Shown: positions 54,486-64,000 of the stretch, one piece after another
Numbering within the stretch: position 1 is the first letter of the stretch
How the letters are laid out: every line of letters starts with the position of its first letter
Source of the DNA: Pelagibacteraceae bacterium AG-410-N23
GTDB taxonomy: Bacteria > Pseudomonadota > Alphaproteobacteria > Pelagibacterales > Pelagibacteraceae
Direction: 5' to 3'
NCBI GenBank assembly: GCA_003215055.1
Contig: QCKW01000001.1
Coordinates: forward strand, 62,001 to 126,000
Length of the DNA: 64,000 nt
Notes under the pieces: generated by a model
Seen by the model: the letters and a program-made list of their open reading frames with translations, nothing else
The model's database searches: none
Told to the model about the DNA's origin: nothing
Made by a program: the position numbers and the translations under genes

Positions 54486-56276
54486 TTGAATAAATATAGA
54501 AGCCATACCTGTGGAGAATTAAGAAAAGAAAATGTTGGCAAAAAAGTTTTTCTTTCTGGATGGATAAATAAAAAAAGAGATCACGGAAATCTTCTTTTTA
54601 TTGATTTAAGAGACAATTATGGAATTACACAATGTATTATTGATAAAGAAAATTCAAATTTTAAAACTTTAGAAAAAATACAGCTTGAAACAGTTATTAA
54701 GATTGAGGGAAAGGTTGTAAATAGATCTAATGAAACAATTAATAAAGAAATTGAGACTGGTGAGATAGAAGTTTTAATTGAAAATTTTAGAATTCTTGGG
54801 ACTTGTAAAGAATTGCCTATGCCAGTTTTTAGTGATCAAGAATATGCTGAAGACATAAGATTAAAATACAGATTTCTAGATTTAAGAAGAAAAAAAATTC
54901 ATGAAAATATTATTTTAAGATCAAAAGTTATTTCATTTATTAGAAATGAAATGAACAGCTTAGGGTTTTTAGAATATCAAACCCCCATATTAACATCCTC
55001 TAGCCCTGAAGGTGCTAGAGATTTTTTAGTACCCAGTAGATTAAATCCAGGAAAATTTTATGCGCTTCCACAAGCACCTCAGCAATTTAAACAATTAATC
55101 ATGGTTTCAGGTTTTGATAAATATTTTCAAATTGCTCCTTGTTTTAGAGACGAAGATGCAAGAGCAGATAGAAGTCCAGGAGAATTTTATCAACTTGATT
55201 TAGAAATGTCATTTGTTGAGCAAGAAGATGTATTTAATGTTGTTGAAACTTTATTAACAAAAACTTTCAAAAAGTTTTCAGATAATAAATTTATGTTTAG
55301 TAAGTTTCCCAAGATTTCTTATGCAGACGCTTTATTGAAATATGGAACAGACAAGCCTGATTTGAGAAATCCATTGATAATAAACGATATTACAGAAATT
55401 TTTTCTAGAGATGATGTATCTTTTGAGATTTTTAAAAAACTGGTTAAATCAGGGTCTAAAGTAAGATGTATTGTTACAAAAAATACAAAAGATAAACCAA
55501 GAAGTTTTTTTGATGGAATAGATAAGTGGGCAAAAGATCAAGGAGCATCTGGAATGGCCTATTTTACATTTGAAAAAGAAAAAGAAAAAGAAATTTCGGG
55601 TAAAGGTCCAGTTGGTAAATTTTTTTCAAAACAAGCACTAGAAGAAATCATGAAAAAAACAGGTGCAAAAATAGGGGATAGTATATTTTTTGCCTGTAAC
55701 AAAAAAAGTGAATTAGAGAGGATTACATCTTTAGCAAGAGATAAAATTGCAAGAGAATTAGGTTTAGTAGATAACAACATGTTTGCATTTTGTTGGATAG
55801 TTGACTACCCAATGTTCGAAAGAGATGACCAAACAAAAAAAATAAAATTTAGTCATAATCCTTTCTCGATGCCACAAGGAGATATTGATCAAATTAATTT
55901 TAAAAAACCTCTAGAAATTCTAGCTTATCAATATGACATAGTATGTAATGGAATTGAACTTTCATCTGGGGCCATAAGGAACCACATACCTAATTTGATG
56001 TACAAGCTTTTTGCGATTGCTGGTTATGATAAAAATGTTGTAGATGAAAGGTTTAGTGGCATGATAAATGCATTAAGTTTTGGTGCGCCACCTCATGGAG
56101 GTATTGCTCCTGGGATTGATAGAATCGTTATGCTTCTCGCAAATGAAAAAAACATAAGAGAAGTAACAATGTTTCCGATGAATCAAAATGCCCAGGATTT
56201 GATGATGAGTGCACCTTCTGAAGTTAGTGAAGAACAATTAAAAGAATTAAACTTAGCTTTAAAATCCAAAAAATAA
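54486..56276 (+). CDS. aspS: Aspartate--tRNA ligase
   Basis: RSHTCGELRKENVGKKVFLSGWINKKRDHGNLLFIDLRD...SPEGARDFLVPSR...PQQFKQLIMVSGFDKYFQIAPCFRDEDARADRSPGEFYQLDLEMSF; TTG start. Confidence 0.97.
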   Translation: MNKYRSHTCGELRKENVGKKVFLSGWINKKRDHGNLLFIDLRDNYGITQCIIDKENSNFKTLEKIQLETVIKIEGKVVNRSNETINKEIETGEIEVLIENFRILGTCKELPMPVFSDQEYAEDIRLKYRFLDLRRKKIHENIILRSKVISFIRNEMNSLGFLEYQTPILTSSSPEGARDFLVPSRLNPGKFYALPQAPQQFKQLIMVSGFDKYFQIAPCFRDEDARADRSPGEFYQLDLEMSFVEQEDVFNVVETLLTKTFKKFSDNKFMFSKFPKISYADALLKYGTDKPDLRNPLIINDITEIFSRDDVSFEIFKKLVKSGSKVRCIVTKNTKDKPRSFFDGIDKWAKDQGASGMAYFTFEKEKEKEISGKGPVGKFFSKQALEEIMKKTGAKIGDSIFFACNKKSELERITSLARDKIARELGLVDNNMFAFCWIVDYPMFERDDQTKKIKFSHNPFSMPQGDIDQINFKKPLEILAYQYDIVCNGIELSSGAIRNHIPNLMYKLFAIAGYDKNVVDERFSGMINALSFGAPPHGGIAPGIDRIVMLLANEKNIREVTMFPMNQNAQDLMMSAPSEVSEEQLKELNLALKSKK

Positions 56277-57101
56277 CTATTTTTTACCTTTTAGACTTAT
56301 TTTAACATCAGATAAATCAACAAGATTTTTCTTATAGTTATTTCTAACAAATCCTTTGCTAGTTATATCTTTTACAATTTTTAAAAATTGATTTTGGTCT
56401 TCAGTATTATTTTGTTCATCTAAATTAGATCCCTCGAGATTTCCAATTGAAGGGGTATGAGCTAAATCTTCTCTATTCTGGTATGAAATAGCAAGTTCCC
56501 TAAAAATATAATCTAGTATAGAGGTAGCACTTAAAATACGATCATTACCGTGAACTTTTCCCGAAGGTTCAAATTTGGTTCCAACAAATGCGCTTATAAA
56601 TTCATCTAAAGGAACTCCATATTGTAATCCAAGAGACACAGCGATTGCAAAATTATTCATAAGAGCTTTAACAAGCTCACCTTCTTTACTTGTATCAATA
56701 AATATTTCTCCTATTTTGCCATCTTCATACTCTCCAGTATGTAAGTACACCTTGTGATCGCCAATAGTTGCTTTTTGAATATAACCTTTTCTTCTATCTG
56801 GCATACCAAATCTTCTACTATTCATTTCTGAATTTACATTTGATGTTTTAATAATATTTTCGATTTTTTCGGCATCTGCTTTTTTCGTTTGAGAAACAAT
56901 ATCAATTTTTTGATTTTTCGATATTTTATTATTTGGATCTAGACTTTTTGTTTTCCTGTTATCTAATTTTACATCCAGAATTTCATATTTACCATCATCT
57001 CTCCGTTCTAAATTTTTAAGCTCATTTTCTCCAATGTCATCTAAGTAATGATTAACTTTGAATGTGCATGTGTAATATGTTTCAACTAAATATTTTGCCA
57101 T
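56277..57101 (-). CDS. Stand-alone TSCPD-domain protein homologous to the C-terminus of B12-dependent (class II) ribonucleotide reductase
   Basis: [116 protein letters not shown]; likely start MAKYLVE at 57101 (ORF track 57161). Confidence 0.85.
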   Translation of the reverse strand: MAKYLVETYYTCTFKVNHYLDDIGENELKNLERRDDGKYEILDVKLDNRKTKSLDPNNKISKNQKIDIVSQTKKADAEKIENIIKTSNVNSEMNSRRFGMPDRRKGYIQKATIGDHKVYLHTGEYEDGKIGEIFIDTSKEGELVKALMNNFAIAVSLGLQYGVPLDEFISAFVGTKFEPSGKVHGNDRILSATSILDYIFRELAISYQNREDLAHTPSIGNLEGSNLDEQNNTEDQNQFLKIVKDITSKGFVRNNYKKNLVDLSDVKISLKGKK

Positions 57102-57215
57102 TTTACCCCAGTTTTTAAAATTGTTTGATAATTGAATTAATTCATTTATATACAAAATCAAATTTTAGTCTAATTTAATTTATACAATTTTAAATTGAAA
57201 TTTTTATAATATTTT

Positions 57216-57575
57216 ATGTTGACACTTTTTAGAAAAATTTTCACCTGGTGGAATCGTGATACTTTTGGAACTAGATTAAAGACAATTTTTTTTGGTAAAT
57301 ATGTTGGAAAAGATTCTTTAGGAAATAAATATTATGAAAGTAAAAAAGGAAAAAGATGGGTCATTTATTCTGGTAATGTAGATGCATCAAATATCCCTGT
57401 TGAATGGTTTTCGTGGATACATTTTACCAAAAATAAAATTGAGCAAGAACATGAACTAAAAAAATACAGTTGGCAGAAGCCTCACCAACCAAATTTAACA
57501 GGAACAGAAAAAGCTTATTATCCAAATAAAGAAAAAGATGTTACTAAAAAGAAATATAAAACCTGGAAAAGTTAA
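57216..57575 (+). CDS. NADH:ubiquinone oxidoreductase accessory subunit NDUFA12 family
   Basis: FGTRLKTIFFGKYVGKDSLGNKYYESKKGKRWVIYSGNVDASNIPVEWFSWIHFT...WQKPHQPNLTGTEKAY. Confidence 0.92.
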   Translation: MLTLFRKIFTWWNRDTFGTRLKTIFFGKYVGKDSLGNKYYESKKGKRWVIYSGNVDASNIPVEWFSWIHFTKNKIEQEHELKKYSWQKPHQPNLTGTEKAYYPNKEKDVTKKKYKTWKS

Positions 57576-57945
57576 TTTAATTCATTTAAATTTTTTTTTT
57601 TTAATATTTATTTTGTTTTCTTTCAATTTAAAAGCTGATGACTCAATCAAAAATACACATACAAATATAAAAGTTTTAGACAAAATCAGTTCAAAAAATA
57701 CTTTAGTTGTATTGGAGAATGGAATTGAGTTTAAACATAAAGATTTATTAATAAAAAGTATGAAATGTGTAAATTCAGAGTTTGATGATAATCCAGAAAT
57801 AATGGCGTATATTCAAGTGAAAGATTTAACTAATAAAGATAATGATGATGTTTTTGTATTCAATGGATGGATGTTTTCATCTAGTCCATCAATCGCACCA
57901 TTTGATCATCCAGTTTATGATATATGGTTAGTAAAATGTTATTAA
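57538..57945 (+). CDS. DUF2155 family secreted protein
   Basis: FNGWMFSSSPSIAPFDHPVYDIWLVKC signature; between NDUFA12 homologue and acc genes. Confidence 0.85.
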   Translation: MLLKRNIKPGKVNLIHLNFFFLIFILFSFNLKADDSIKNTHTNIKVLDKISSKNTLVVLENGIEFKHKDLLIKSMKCVNSEFDDNPEIMAYIQVKDLTNKDNDDVFVFNGWMFSSSPSIAPFDHPVYDIWLVKCY

Positions 57946-59279
57946 ACTATTTTTTCATTATCAAGCCAGCTTACATTAAAATCAGATTTGATAAATTTTT
58001 TATGATTAAGAAGTTTTTTGTGTAGTGGTATTGTGGTTGTTATGCCTTCTATTACAAACTCATCTAAAGATCTGTTCATTCTTTGAATAGCTTCAACTCT
58101 ATTTCTACCATGGCATATAAGTTTACAAACCATACTATCGTAATAAGGTGTTACCTTGTAGCCCTGAAATATTGCGCCATCAACTCTTGTTCTAAATCCT
58201 GAAGGTTGATGGCACATGCCTATAGTTCCAGGTGAAGGTTGAAAATTTTTACTTGGATCTTCAGCATTAATTCTACATTCTATTGCGTGACCTCTTGGGT
58301 TAACATCTGATTGTTTTAAAGCAGTTTCACCTGTAAATGCGATGTTTATTTGCTCTTTTATTATATCTATTCCTGTTACCATTTCAGTAACAGGATGCTC
58401 AACTTGAACTCTAGTATTCATTTCTAAAAAATAAAATTTTCCATCCTCGTAAATAAACTCAACTGTACCTGCACCTTCGTAACCAATTTTACTTACCATT
58501 TTTACAGTTCTCTCGAAAAGATCTTTTCTTATGTCATCATTAAGAACAGGACTTGGAGTTTCTTCAATAAGTTTTTGGTGACGTCTTTGGACTGAACAAT
58601 CTCTTTCATGCAAATGTACTGTTCTATTTTTACCTGATAAAATTTGGACTTCAATATGCCTCGGATTCTGAAAAAATTTTTCAATATAAACTTCATCATT
58701 ACCAAAATATTTTAGAGCCTCAGATTTAGCAGTAGAAAAAAGTGTTTCAAAATCTTTTTCTTCTTGAACAATCTTCATTCCTTTTCCACCTCCACCCCCA
58801 GAAGCTTTTATTAAAACTGGAAAACCTATTTTTTTACACAATTCTTTTGCTTGAGACACATCTTTCACGCCTCCCTCTGAACCTTCTATAATTGGAAGAC
58901 CATTTTCTTTTGCAATTTTTTTAGCTTGAATTTTATCACCCATCATTTTTATATGATTAGATGAAGCTCCAATAAATTTTATATTATTTTCCTCTAATAT
59001 TTTTGCAAAGTTTGCATTTTCTGATAAAAAACCATAACCAGGATGTACTGCCTCAGCGCCTGTTAAATCTACAGCAGATAAAATTGCTGGAATATTCAAA
59101 TAGCTATTAGAGGGCTGGTGTGATCCAATGCAAACACTTTCGTCAGCTAATCTAACATGCATACTATCTCTATCAACATCTGAGTGGACTGCTACTGTTG
59201 AAATACCCCATTCTTTGCAAGCTCTAATTACTCTGACTGCAATTTCTCCTCTATTTGCAATTAAAATTTTTTTAAACAT
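57942..59279 (-). CDS. accC: Acetyl-CoA carboxylase, biotin carboxylase subunit
   Basis: FKKILIANRGEIAVRVIRACKEWGI...VHPGYGFLSENANFA...IKASGGGGGKGMKIV...EMNTRVQVEHPVTEM. Confidence 0.98.
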   Translation of the reverse strand: MFKKILIANRGEIAVRVIRACKEWGISTVAVHSDVDRDSMHVRLADESVCIGSHQPSNSYLNIPAILSAVDLTGAEAVHPGYGFLSENANFAKILEENNIKFIGASSNHIKMMGDKIQAKKIAKENGLPIIEGSEGGVKDVSQAKELCKKIGFPVLIKASGGGGGKGMKIVQEEKDFETLFSTAKSEALKYFGNDEVYIEKFFQNPRHIEVQILSGKNRTVHLHERDCSVQRRHQKLIEETPSPVLNDDIRKDLFERTVKMVSKIGYEGAGTVEFIYEDGKFYFLEMNTRVQVEHPVTEMVTGIDIIKEQINIAFTGETALKQSDVNPRGHAIECRINAEDPSKNFQPSPGTIGMCHQPSGFRTRVDGAIFQGYKVTPYYDSMVCKLICHGRNRVEAIQRMNRSLDEFVIEGITTTIPLHKKLLNHKKFIKSDFNVSWLDNEKIV

Positions 59280-59704
59280 TATTCAAGGATAATAATTGTC
59301 TGACCAAATTCTACTGGTTGACCGTCTTGAACACAAATTTCTTTTACAACTCCATCTGAAGTAGAAGGCACATGATTCATCGTTTTCATAGCTTCGACAA
59401 TCATAACGGTATCACCCTTTTTAATTTTTTTTCCAACTTCAACAAACTTTTTTGCCCCTGGCTCTGGTGCATGATATGCAGTGCCTATTATAGGAGATGT
59501 AACTTCAATTCCTGTTTTTTTAGTTTTAGTTGGTTGGTTATCTAATTTATTCTCATTTTTTGTAGATATTGTTTGGTTGTTAACTGAGATATTATTTTTG
59601 GATACTTTTATTTTGGTGTCTTTTTCTGTGTATTCTAATTCTGTTAAATTGAACTCATCCAAATAATCGCTAAGTTCTTTTATAATTTTCTTATCTATTT
59701 TCAT
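59279..59704 (-). CDS. accB: Acetyl-CoA carboxylase biotin carboxyl carrier protein
   Basis: KKGDTVMIVEAMKTMNHVPSTSDGVVKEICVQDGQPVEFGQ (biotinyl EAMK motif). Confidence 0.97.
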   Translation of the reverse strand: MKIDKKIIKELSDYLDEFNLTELEYTEKDTKIKVSKNNISVNNQTISTKNENKLDNQPTKTKKTGIEVTSPIIGTAYHAPEPGAKKFVEVGKKIKKGDTVMIVEAMKTMNHVPSTSDGVVKEICVQDGQPVEFGQTIIILE

Positions 59705-60141
59705 TTTTTGATAAGTTTTTGCATTGAAATTATGGCTAAAATATAACCATCAGCTCCTAAACCAAAAATTCCACCTGTAACAATATCACTTATTAAAGAT
59801 TTTTGTCTAAATTCCTCTCTTTTATAAATATTTGATATATGAAGTTCAATTATTGGTTTTTTAAAAATATCTAAAGCATCTCTAATTGCGACAGAAGTAT
59901 GTGTAAATCCTGCAGCATTAATAATTATTCCATCAAAATTTTTTCTTGAGTTTTGTATTATATTTACAAGCTCACCTTCTATGTTAGACTGAGCAAATTC
60001 AATGTCTAATCCTAGTTCTTTAGATTTTTTTTTACATAATTCTTTTATTTTATCTAGCGTAAGAGAGCCATATTGTGATTGTTCTCTTTCACCTAATAGA
60101 TTAAGATTTGGACCATTGATAATAATTATTTTATTATTCAT
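59701..60141 (-). CDS. aroQ: Type II 3-dehydroquinate dehydratase
   Basis: IIINGPNLNLLGEREQSQYGS...IINAAGFTHTSVAIRDAL..IELHISNIYKREEFRQKSLISD. Confidence 0.96.
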   Translation of the reverse strand: MNNKIIIINGPNLNLLGEREQSQYGSLTLDKIKELCKKKSKELGLDIEFAQSNIEGELVNIIQNSRKNFDGIIINAAGFTHTSVAIRDALDIFKKPIIELHISNIYKREEFRQKSLISDIVTGGIFGLGADGYILAIISMQKLIKK

Positions 60142-60157
60142 TCAGCTCTTATATACG

Positions 60158-60367
60158 ATGAAAAAAATAAAAATAAAAGTAAATGGTAAAATAAAAAGAA
60201 TTTCTGAAAATACTAGGCTGTCAGATCTTATTAAATCTTTAAAAATACCTATTAAAAAAGTAGCAATTGAATTAAATCAAGAAATAATAGATAAGAAAAA
60301 ACTTAAAAACGTAAAAATTCAAAATGGAGATAAAATCGAAATAGTTCATTTTATTGGAGGTGGTTAA
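60158..60367 (+). CDS. thiS: Sulfur carrier protein ThiS
   Basis: MKKIKIKVNGKIKRIS...VAIELNQEIIDKKKLKNVKIQNGDKIEIVHFIGGG (C-terminal GG); ORF track start 60002 is too long. Confidence 0.93.
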   Translation: MKKIKIKVNGKIKRISENTRLSDLIKSLKIPIKKVAIELNQEIIDKKKLKNVKIQNGDKIEIVHFIGGG

Positions 60368-60370
60368 ATA

Positions 60371-61144
60371 TTGAAAAAAGATAAATTTATAATATCGAAC
60401 AAAACTTTTAAATCTAGATTAATCGTAGGCACTGGAAAGTACAAAAATATGAGTGAGTGTGCAAAAGCAATTCAAATCTCAGGTGCAGAGATTGTGACTG
60501 TTGCAGTTAGAAGAGTAAATATTACTGATAAAAAAAAACCATTATTAATGGATTATATAGATCCAAAAAAAATAACATATCTACCAAATACCGCTGGATG
60601 TTTTAGTTCAGAGGAAGCCTTAAGAACTTTGAGATTAGCAAGAGAGATTGGTGGTTGGAAGTTAGTAAAACTTGAAGTTTTAGGAGAAAAAAAAAATTTA
60701 TTCCCTGAAATGATTGAAACTTTGAAGTCAACTGAGGTGCTCACAAAAGAAGGATTTAAAGTAATGGTATATTGTAACGATGATCCTTTAATGGCTAAAA
60801 GATTAGAAAACGCAGGAGCATGTGCAATTATGCCTTTAGCTGCACCAATAGGATCTGGTCTTGGAATTTTAAATAAAATAAATATTAAGATAATTAGAAA
60901 TCAGACAAAATTACCTTTAATTATTGATGCGGGTTTAGGTCAAGCCTCTGATGCTGCTATAGCAATGGAACTTGGTTGTGATGGTGTTTTGGTGAATACA
61001 GCTATAGCTAAAGCTAAAAAACCATTTGTTATGGCCCAAGCATTTAAAAATTCGGTTATAGCAGGAAGACAATCATTTCTTGCAGGTAGAATTGAAAAAA
61101 CATTGTCAGGAAGACCCTCCTCACCATTAGAGGGAATTATTTAG
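60371..61144 (+). CDS. thiG: Thiazole synthase
   Basis: [12 protein letters not shown]...[12 protein letters not shown]...[22 protein letters not shown]...[12 protein letters not shown]...[33 protein letters not shown] start. Confidence 0.97.
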   Translation: MKKDKFIISNKTFKSRLIVGTGKYKNMSECAKAIQISGAEIVTVAVRRVNITDKKKPLLMDYIDPKKITYLPNTAGCFSSEEALRTLRLAREIGGWKLVKLEVLGEKKNLFPEMIETLKSTEVLTKEGFKVMVYCNDDPLMAKRLENAGACAIMPLAAPIGSGLGILNKINIKIIRNQTKLPLIIDAGLGQASDAAIAMELGCDGVLVNTAIAKAKKPFVMAQAFKNSVIAGRQSFLAGRIEKTLSGRPSSPLEGII

Positions 61145-62912
61145 CTTTTTTATAGATTCTTTTTTTCTTAAAAGGTTTTTTAACGTACTTTTTTTTCTCC
61201 TTAAGATTAATAATATTACTGTATTTTTTCTGTGCATCTAAATTTTTCATTTTTTCTAAATATTCAATAAACTCAATTGATTTTTTGGATTTATTTTTAA
61301 AATCAATAATGTATTCAGGGATAATTAAAGAATTATCTGTAATAATATCAATTTTCATTTTATTTTTTTTTTCAAAATATTTTAAATCTTGAATAAAATT
61401 ATCTTTCAAAAATTCTGTAATTTTTTTACAGACTTTTAATTCAACAAACTTAGCTTTATGTACTACAGCTTTTAATTCAACTAATTTTAATAATTTTTGT
61501 GCGAATGACTCATCGGTGAGTTTAATTTTCCATTTTACTGCACTTTCTCTTAGTCTTTGTCTAGACATTTCGAGTAAACCAAAATTACTAATTCTACCAA
61601 TTTGTATTCTTGCTCTGTCAGATCTACATTTTTCTTTTAATCTTCTTTCAACTGATCTTCTATTTCCATAACTAAGCATATCTATAAAATCAATTATGAT
61701 TAATCCCGATAAATCTCTTATTTTGATTTGTCTTGCAATTTCATCAGCAGCTTCTAAATTTGTATCAAGCGCTGTACTTTCAACATTTTTTTGTTTAATT
61801 GAACTGCCTGAATTTACGTCTATCGAAACTAATGCTTCCGTTGGATTTATAACCAAATATCCACCTGAGTTTAATTTAATTTCAGTATCAAATATTTGAT
61901 TAAGTTTTTCTTCTATCCCTTCTTCTATAAATAGAGGTATTTTACCTCTATATTTTTTAATTTTTTTAAGATCTGATGGCATCATCATTTTCATAAAATT
62001 TTGAGCTTTTTTATATCCATCATTGCCCTCAACAATAATACTTTTTGTATTTTCATCATACATATCTCTAATGGTTCTTTTAATAATTTCACTTTCTTGA
62101 TGGATAAGTGCAGGTGCAATAGAATTAATTGCATTTTCTTTAATTTGATCCCAGGTATTTCTTAGGGTATTTAAATCATGTTCAATTTCATTTCTTGTTT
62201 TATTGCAACCAGCTGTTCTAACAATTAAACCCATTTCTTTTGGTATTATTATATCATTAAGAATTGTTCTAATTTTTTTTCTGTCAATAGGGTTAAAAAT
62301 TTTTCTAGAAATACCTCCTCCTTTAGGTGTATTAGGCATTAATACGATATATTTACCAGCAACAGAAATAAAAGTGCTTAATGCTGCACCTTTTTGACCT
62401 CTTTCATCTTTTATTACTTGAACCAAGATAACTTGATTGGGTTTAATGACCTCCTGTATTTTATATTTTTTAAGTTTAAATTTTTCTTCTTTTATTTCTT
62501 TTTTATTTGACAAATTTTCTTTTTCTTCATTTTCTTTTTTTTCGATTGGGTCATCAATTTCCATTAAACCTTCTGCTAAATTTTCTTCCTCCTTTGCTTC
62601 AACTTCCTTCGAAAGTTCCTCTCTAGCTTTTTCTTCTTCTTTTTTAATTTTTTCTAAATCACTTTGTGGAATTTGATAATAATCTGATTGAATATCATTA
62701 AACGATAAAAAACCATGCCTTTCTCTTCCAAAATCTACGAATGCAGCTTGAAGAGACGGTTCAATACGACTTACCTTGCCTAAATAGATATTATTTTTTA
62801 TTAAGTTATTTTTAATACCTTCATACTCATAATCTTCAATACCGGTCTCAGATTTAAGTACAACTCTAATTTCATTAGGATGCGATGCATCAATGTATAA
62901 ATTTTTGTCCAT
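61137..62912 (-). CDS. rne: Ribonuclease E/G family endoribonuclease
   Basis: S1-type N-terminus [27 protein letters not shown] with acidic insert; [41 protein letters not shown]; no long C-terminal scaffold. Confidence 0.92.
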   Translation of the reverse strand: MDKNLYIDASHPNEIRVVLKSETGIEDYEYEGIKNNLIKNNIYLGKVSRIEPSLQAAFVDFGRERHGFLSFNDIQSDYYQIPQSDLEKIKKEEEKAREELSKEVEAKEEENLAEGLMEIDDPIEKKENEEKENLSNKKEIKEEKFKLKKYKIQEVIKPNQVILVQVIKDERGQKGAALSTFISVAGKYIVLMPNTPKGGGISRKIFNPIDRKKIRTILNDIIIPKEMGLIVRTAGCNKTRNEIEHDLNTLRNTWDQIKENAINSIAPALIHQESEIIKRTIRDMYDENTKSIIVEGNDGYKKAQNFMKMMMPSDLKKIKKYRGKIPLFIEEGIEEKLNQIFDTEIKLNSGGYLVINPTEALVSIDVNSGSSIKQKNVESTALDTNLEAADEIARQIKIRDLSGLIIIDFIDMLSYGNRRSVERRLKEKCRSDRARIQIGRISNFGLLEMSRQRLRESAVKWKIKLTDESFAQKLLKLVELKAVVHKAKFVELKVCKKITEFLKDNFIQDLKYFEKKNKMKIDIITDNSLIIPEYIIDFKNKSKKSIEFIEYLEKMKNLDAQKKYSNIINLKEKKKYVKKPFKKKRIYKKAK

Positions 62913-63010
62913 AATTTTTTGGTTAATTGTTTCATTAAATAATAAATTTTAAATTTTGTATAATACTTATGCCTTATCTTTAACAAATTCCTGGATATAA
63001 TGAAATAAAA

Positions 63011-64000
63011 ATGAACAAAATAATTAAAAATATTAGTCTTATTTTATTAAGTTTTTCGATATTGTTATCAATAATAGTAATTGGAATTTTGTGGAATTTT
63101 TCAAGCAATATTCCTGATTATAAATTTTTAAATAATTATAAGCCACCTGTATCAAGTAAAGTTTACTCTGGAAATGGGGAATTGGTTGCTGATTTTTCTA
63201 AAGAAAAAAGAATTTTTGTGCCATATAGTTCGATACCTACTAATGTAATTGAAGCTTTTTTATCTGCTGAGGATAAAAATTTTTTTTCTCATCCAGGTGT
63301 TGATGCCAAAGGAGTTTTAAGAGCGGTATTAAATAATATAAAAAATATAATGACATCAAAAAGATTAGAAGGTGCATCTACAATAACCCAACAAGTTGCA
63401 AAAAATTTTCTATTAAGTAATGAAGTGAGTTTAAATAGAAAAATTAAAGAAGCAATTTTAGCTTTTAGAATTGAAAGAGCATTATCAAAACAAAGAATTC
63501 TTGAGTTATATCTTAATCAAATTTATCTAGGAAGTGGTGCTTATGGTGTTGCTGCAGCGAGTTTAGAATATTTTGATAAATCGATTAAAGAATTGAATTA
63601 TGCTGAGGCAGCATTATTAGCTGCTTTGCCAAAAGCTCCAAGCAAATATAATCCCTATAAAAATATTGAACTTGCGAAATTTAGAAGAGATTTAGTTTTA
63701 AAAAATTTATTAGATAATAATTTTATTAAAATAAAAAAATATGAAGAATTAAAAAATACTCAAATTATTTTAAAAAAAAAACAAAAGATTTATTTAGAGG
63801 ATGCTCAATATTTTATAGAGGATATAAGAAAAAAAGTTATTAATGATCTTTCTTATGAAAAAGTTTACAAACAAGGATTTAATATAAATACACCAATTAA
63901 TTTAGAATTACAGAAAAAAGCTACCATTTCATTGAGAGAGGGATTAATTGAATATGATAAAAGAAAAGGGTGGAGAGGTGCATTAAAAAATAAAATTTAT
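63011..64000 (+). CDS. Penicillin-binding protein 1A (transglycosylase/transpeptidase), truncated by window end
   Basis: Open frame from ATG 63011 to window end: AFLSAEDKNFFSHPGVDAKGVLRAVL...EGASTITQQVAKNFLL...RIERALSKQRILELYLNQIYLGSGAYGVAAAS; not in ORF track because no stop in window. Confidence 0.95.
   Translation, partial: MNKIIKNISLILLSFSILLSIIVIGILWNFSSNIPDYKFLNNYKPPVSSKVYSGNGELVADFSKEKRIFVPYSSIPTNVIEAFLSAEDKNFFSHPGVDAKGVLRAVLNNIKNIMTSKRLEGASTITQQVAKNFLLSNEVSLNRKIKEAILAFRIERALSKQRILELYLNQIYLGSGAYGVAAASLEYFDKSIKELNYAEAALLAALPKAPSKYNPYKNIELAKFRRDLVLKNLLDNNFIKIKKYEELKNTQIILKKKQKIYLEDAQYFIEDIRKKVINDLSYEKVYKQGFNINTPINLELQKKATISLREGLIEYDKRKGWRGALKNKIY

Noticed and set aside
54032-54541. 169-aa antisense ORF opposite hdaA
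   Set aside because: Long but entirely opposite a DnaA-like ATPase gene; Phe/Ile/Ser-rich shadow translation.
60002-60157. N-terminal extension of thiS in the ORF track
   Set aside because: Runs antisense into aroQ; the ThiS domain begins at ATG 60158.
62437-62676. Ser/Phe-rich ORF opposite rne (also 61696..61899, 62203..62397, 62801..62986)
   Set aside because: Mirror of the Lys/Glu-rich acidic insert of RNase E; not a real gene.
1-64000. CRISPR arrays, IS elements, prophage, rRNA or tRNA genes
   Set aside because: No regularly spaced repeats, transposase/integrase genes or recognisable tRNA/rRNA sequences were seen on manual reading; tRNAscan-SE would be needed to exclude a tRNA formally.

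Overview
AT-rich, very gene-dense alphaproteobacterial chromosome segment. Gene content, the gcvTHP glycine riboswitch, tight gene spacing and low GC point to a SAR11/Pelagibacterales genome; this is inferred from gene content, with no database search. No prophage, transposon, CRISPR, rRNA or tRNA was recognised. Core blocks: TRAP transporter, pxpABC, gcvT-gcvH-gcvP behind a tandem glycine riboswitch, gshA/gshB, purF-cvpA, dnaB-rplI-rpsR-rpsF, fabD-fabG-acpP-gmk, ksgA-pdxA-surA-lptD-lptG-lptF, pepA-ndk, purN-purM, hdaA-aspS, accB-accC-aroQ, thiS-thiG, rne and a PBP1A. Most interesting points: (1) a DMT permease - creatinase - glycine amidinotransferase operon, preceded by an unexplained structured leader and sharing the window with a sarcosine-type oxidoreductase, the glycine cleavage system and formate dehydrogenase, which together could form a guanidino-compound-to-glycine/C1 salvage route; (2) three neighbouring genes (dnaB, rpsF and an RND/MMPL exporter), two of them essential, each interrupted by exactly one extra A in a poly-A tract, suggesting sequence error or transcriptional-slippage decoding; (3) a stand-alone class II RNR C-terminal (TSCPD) domain protein; (4) an amine-oxidase/DUF1365/Cfa/DUF3833/SDR/TspO cluster resembling a photo-oxidative lipid-remodelling module.
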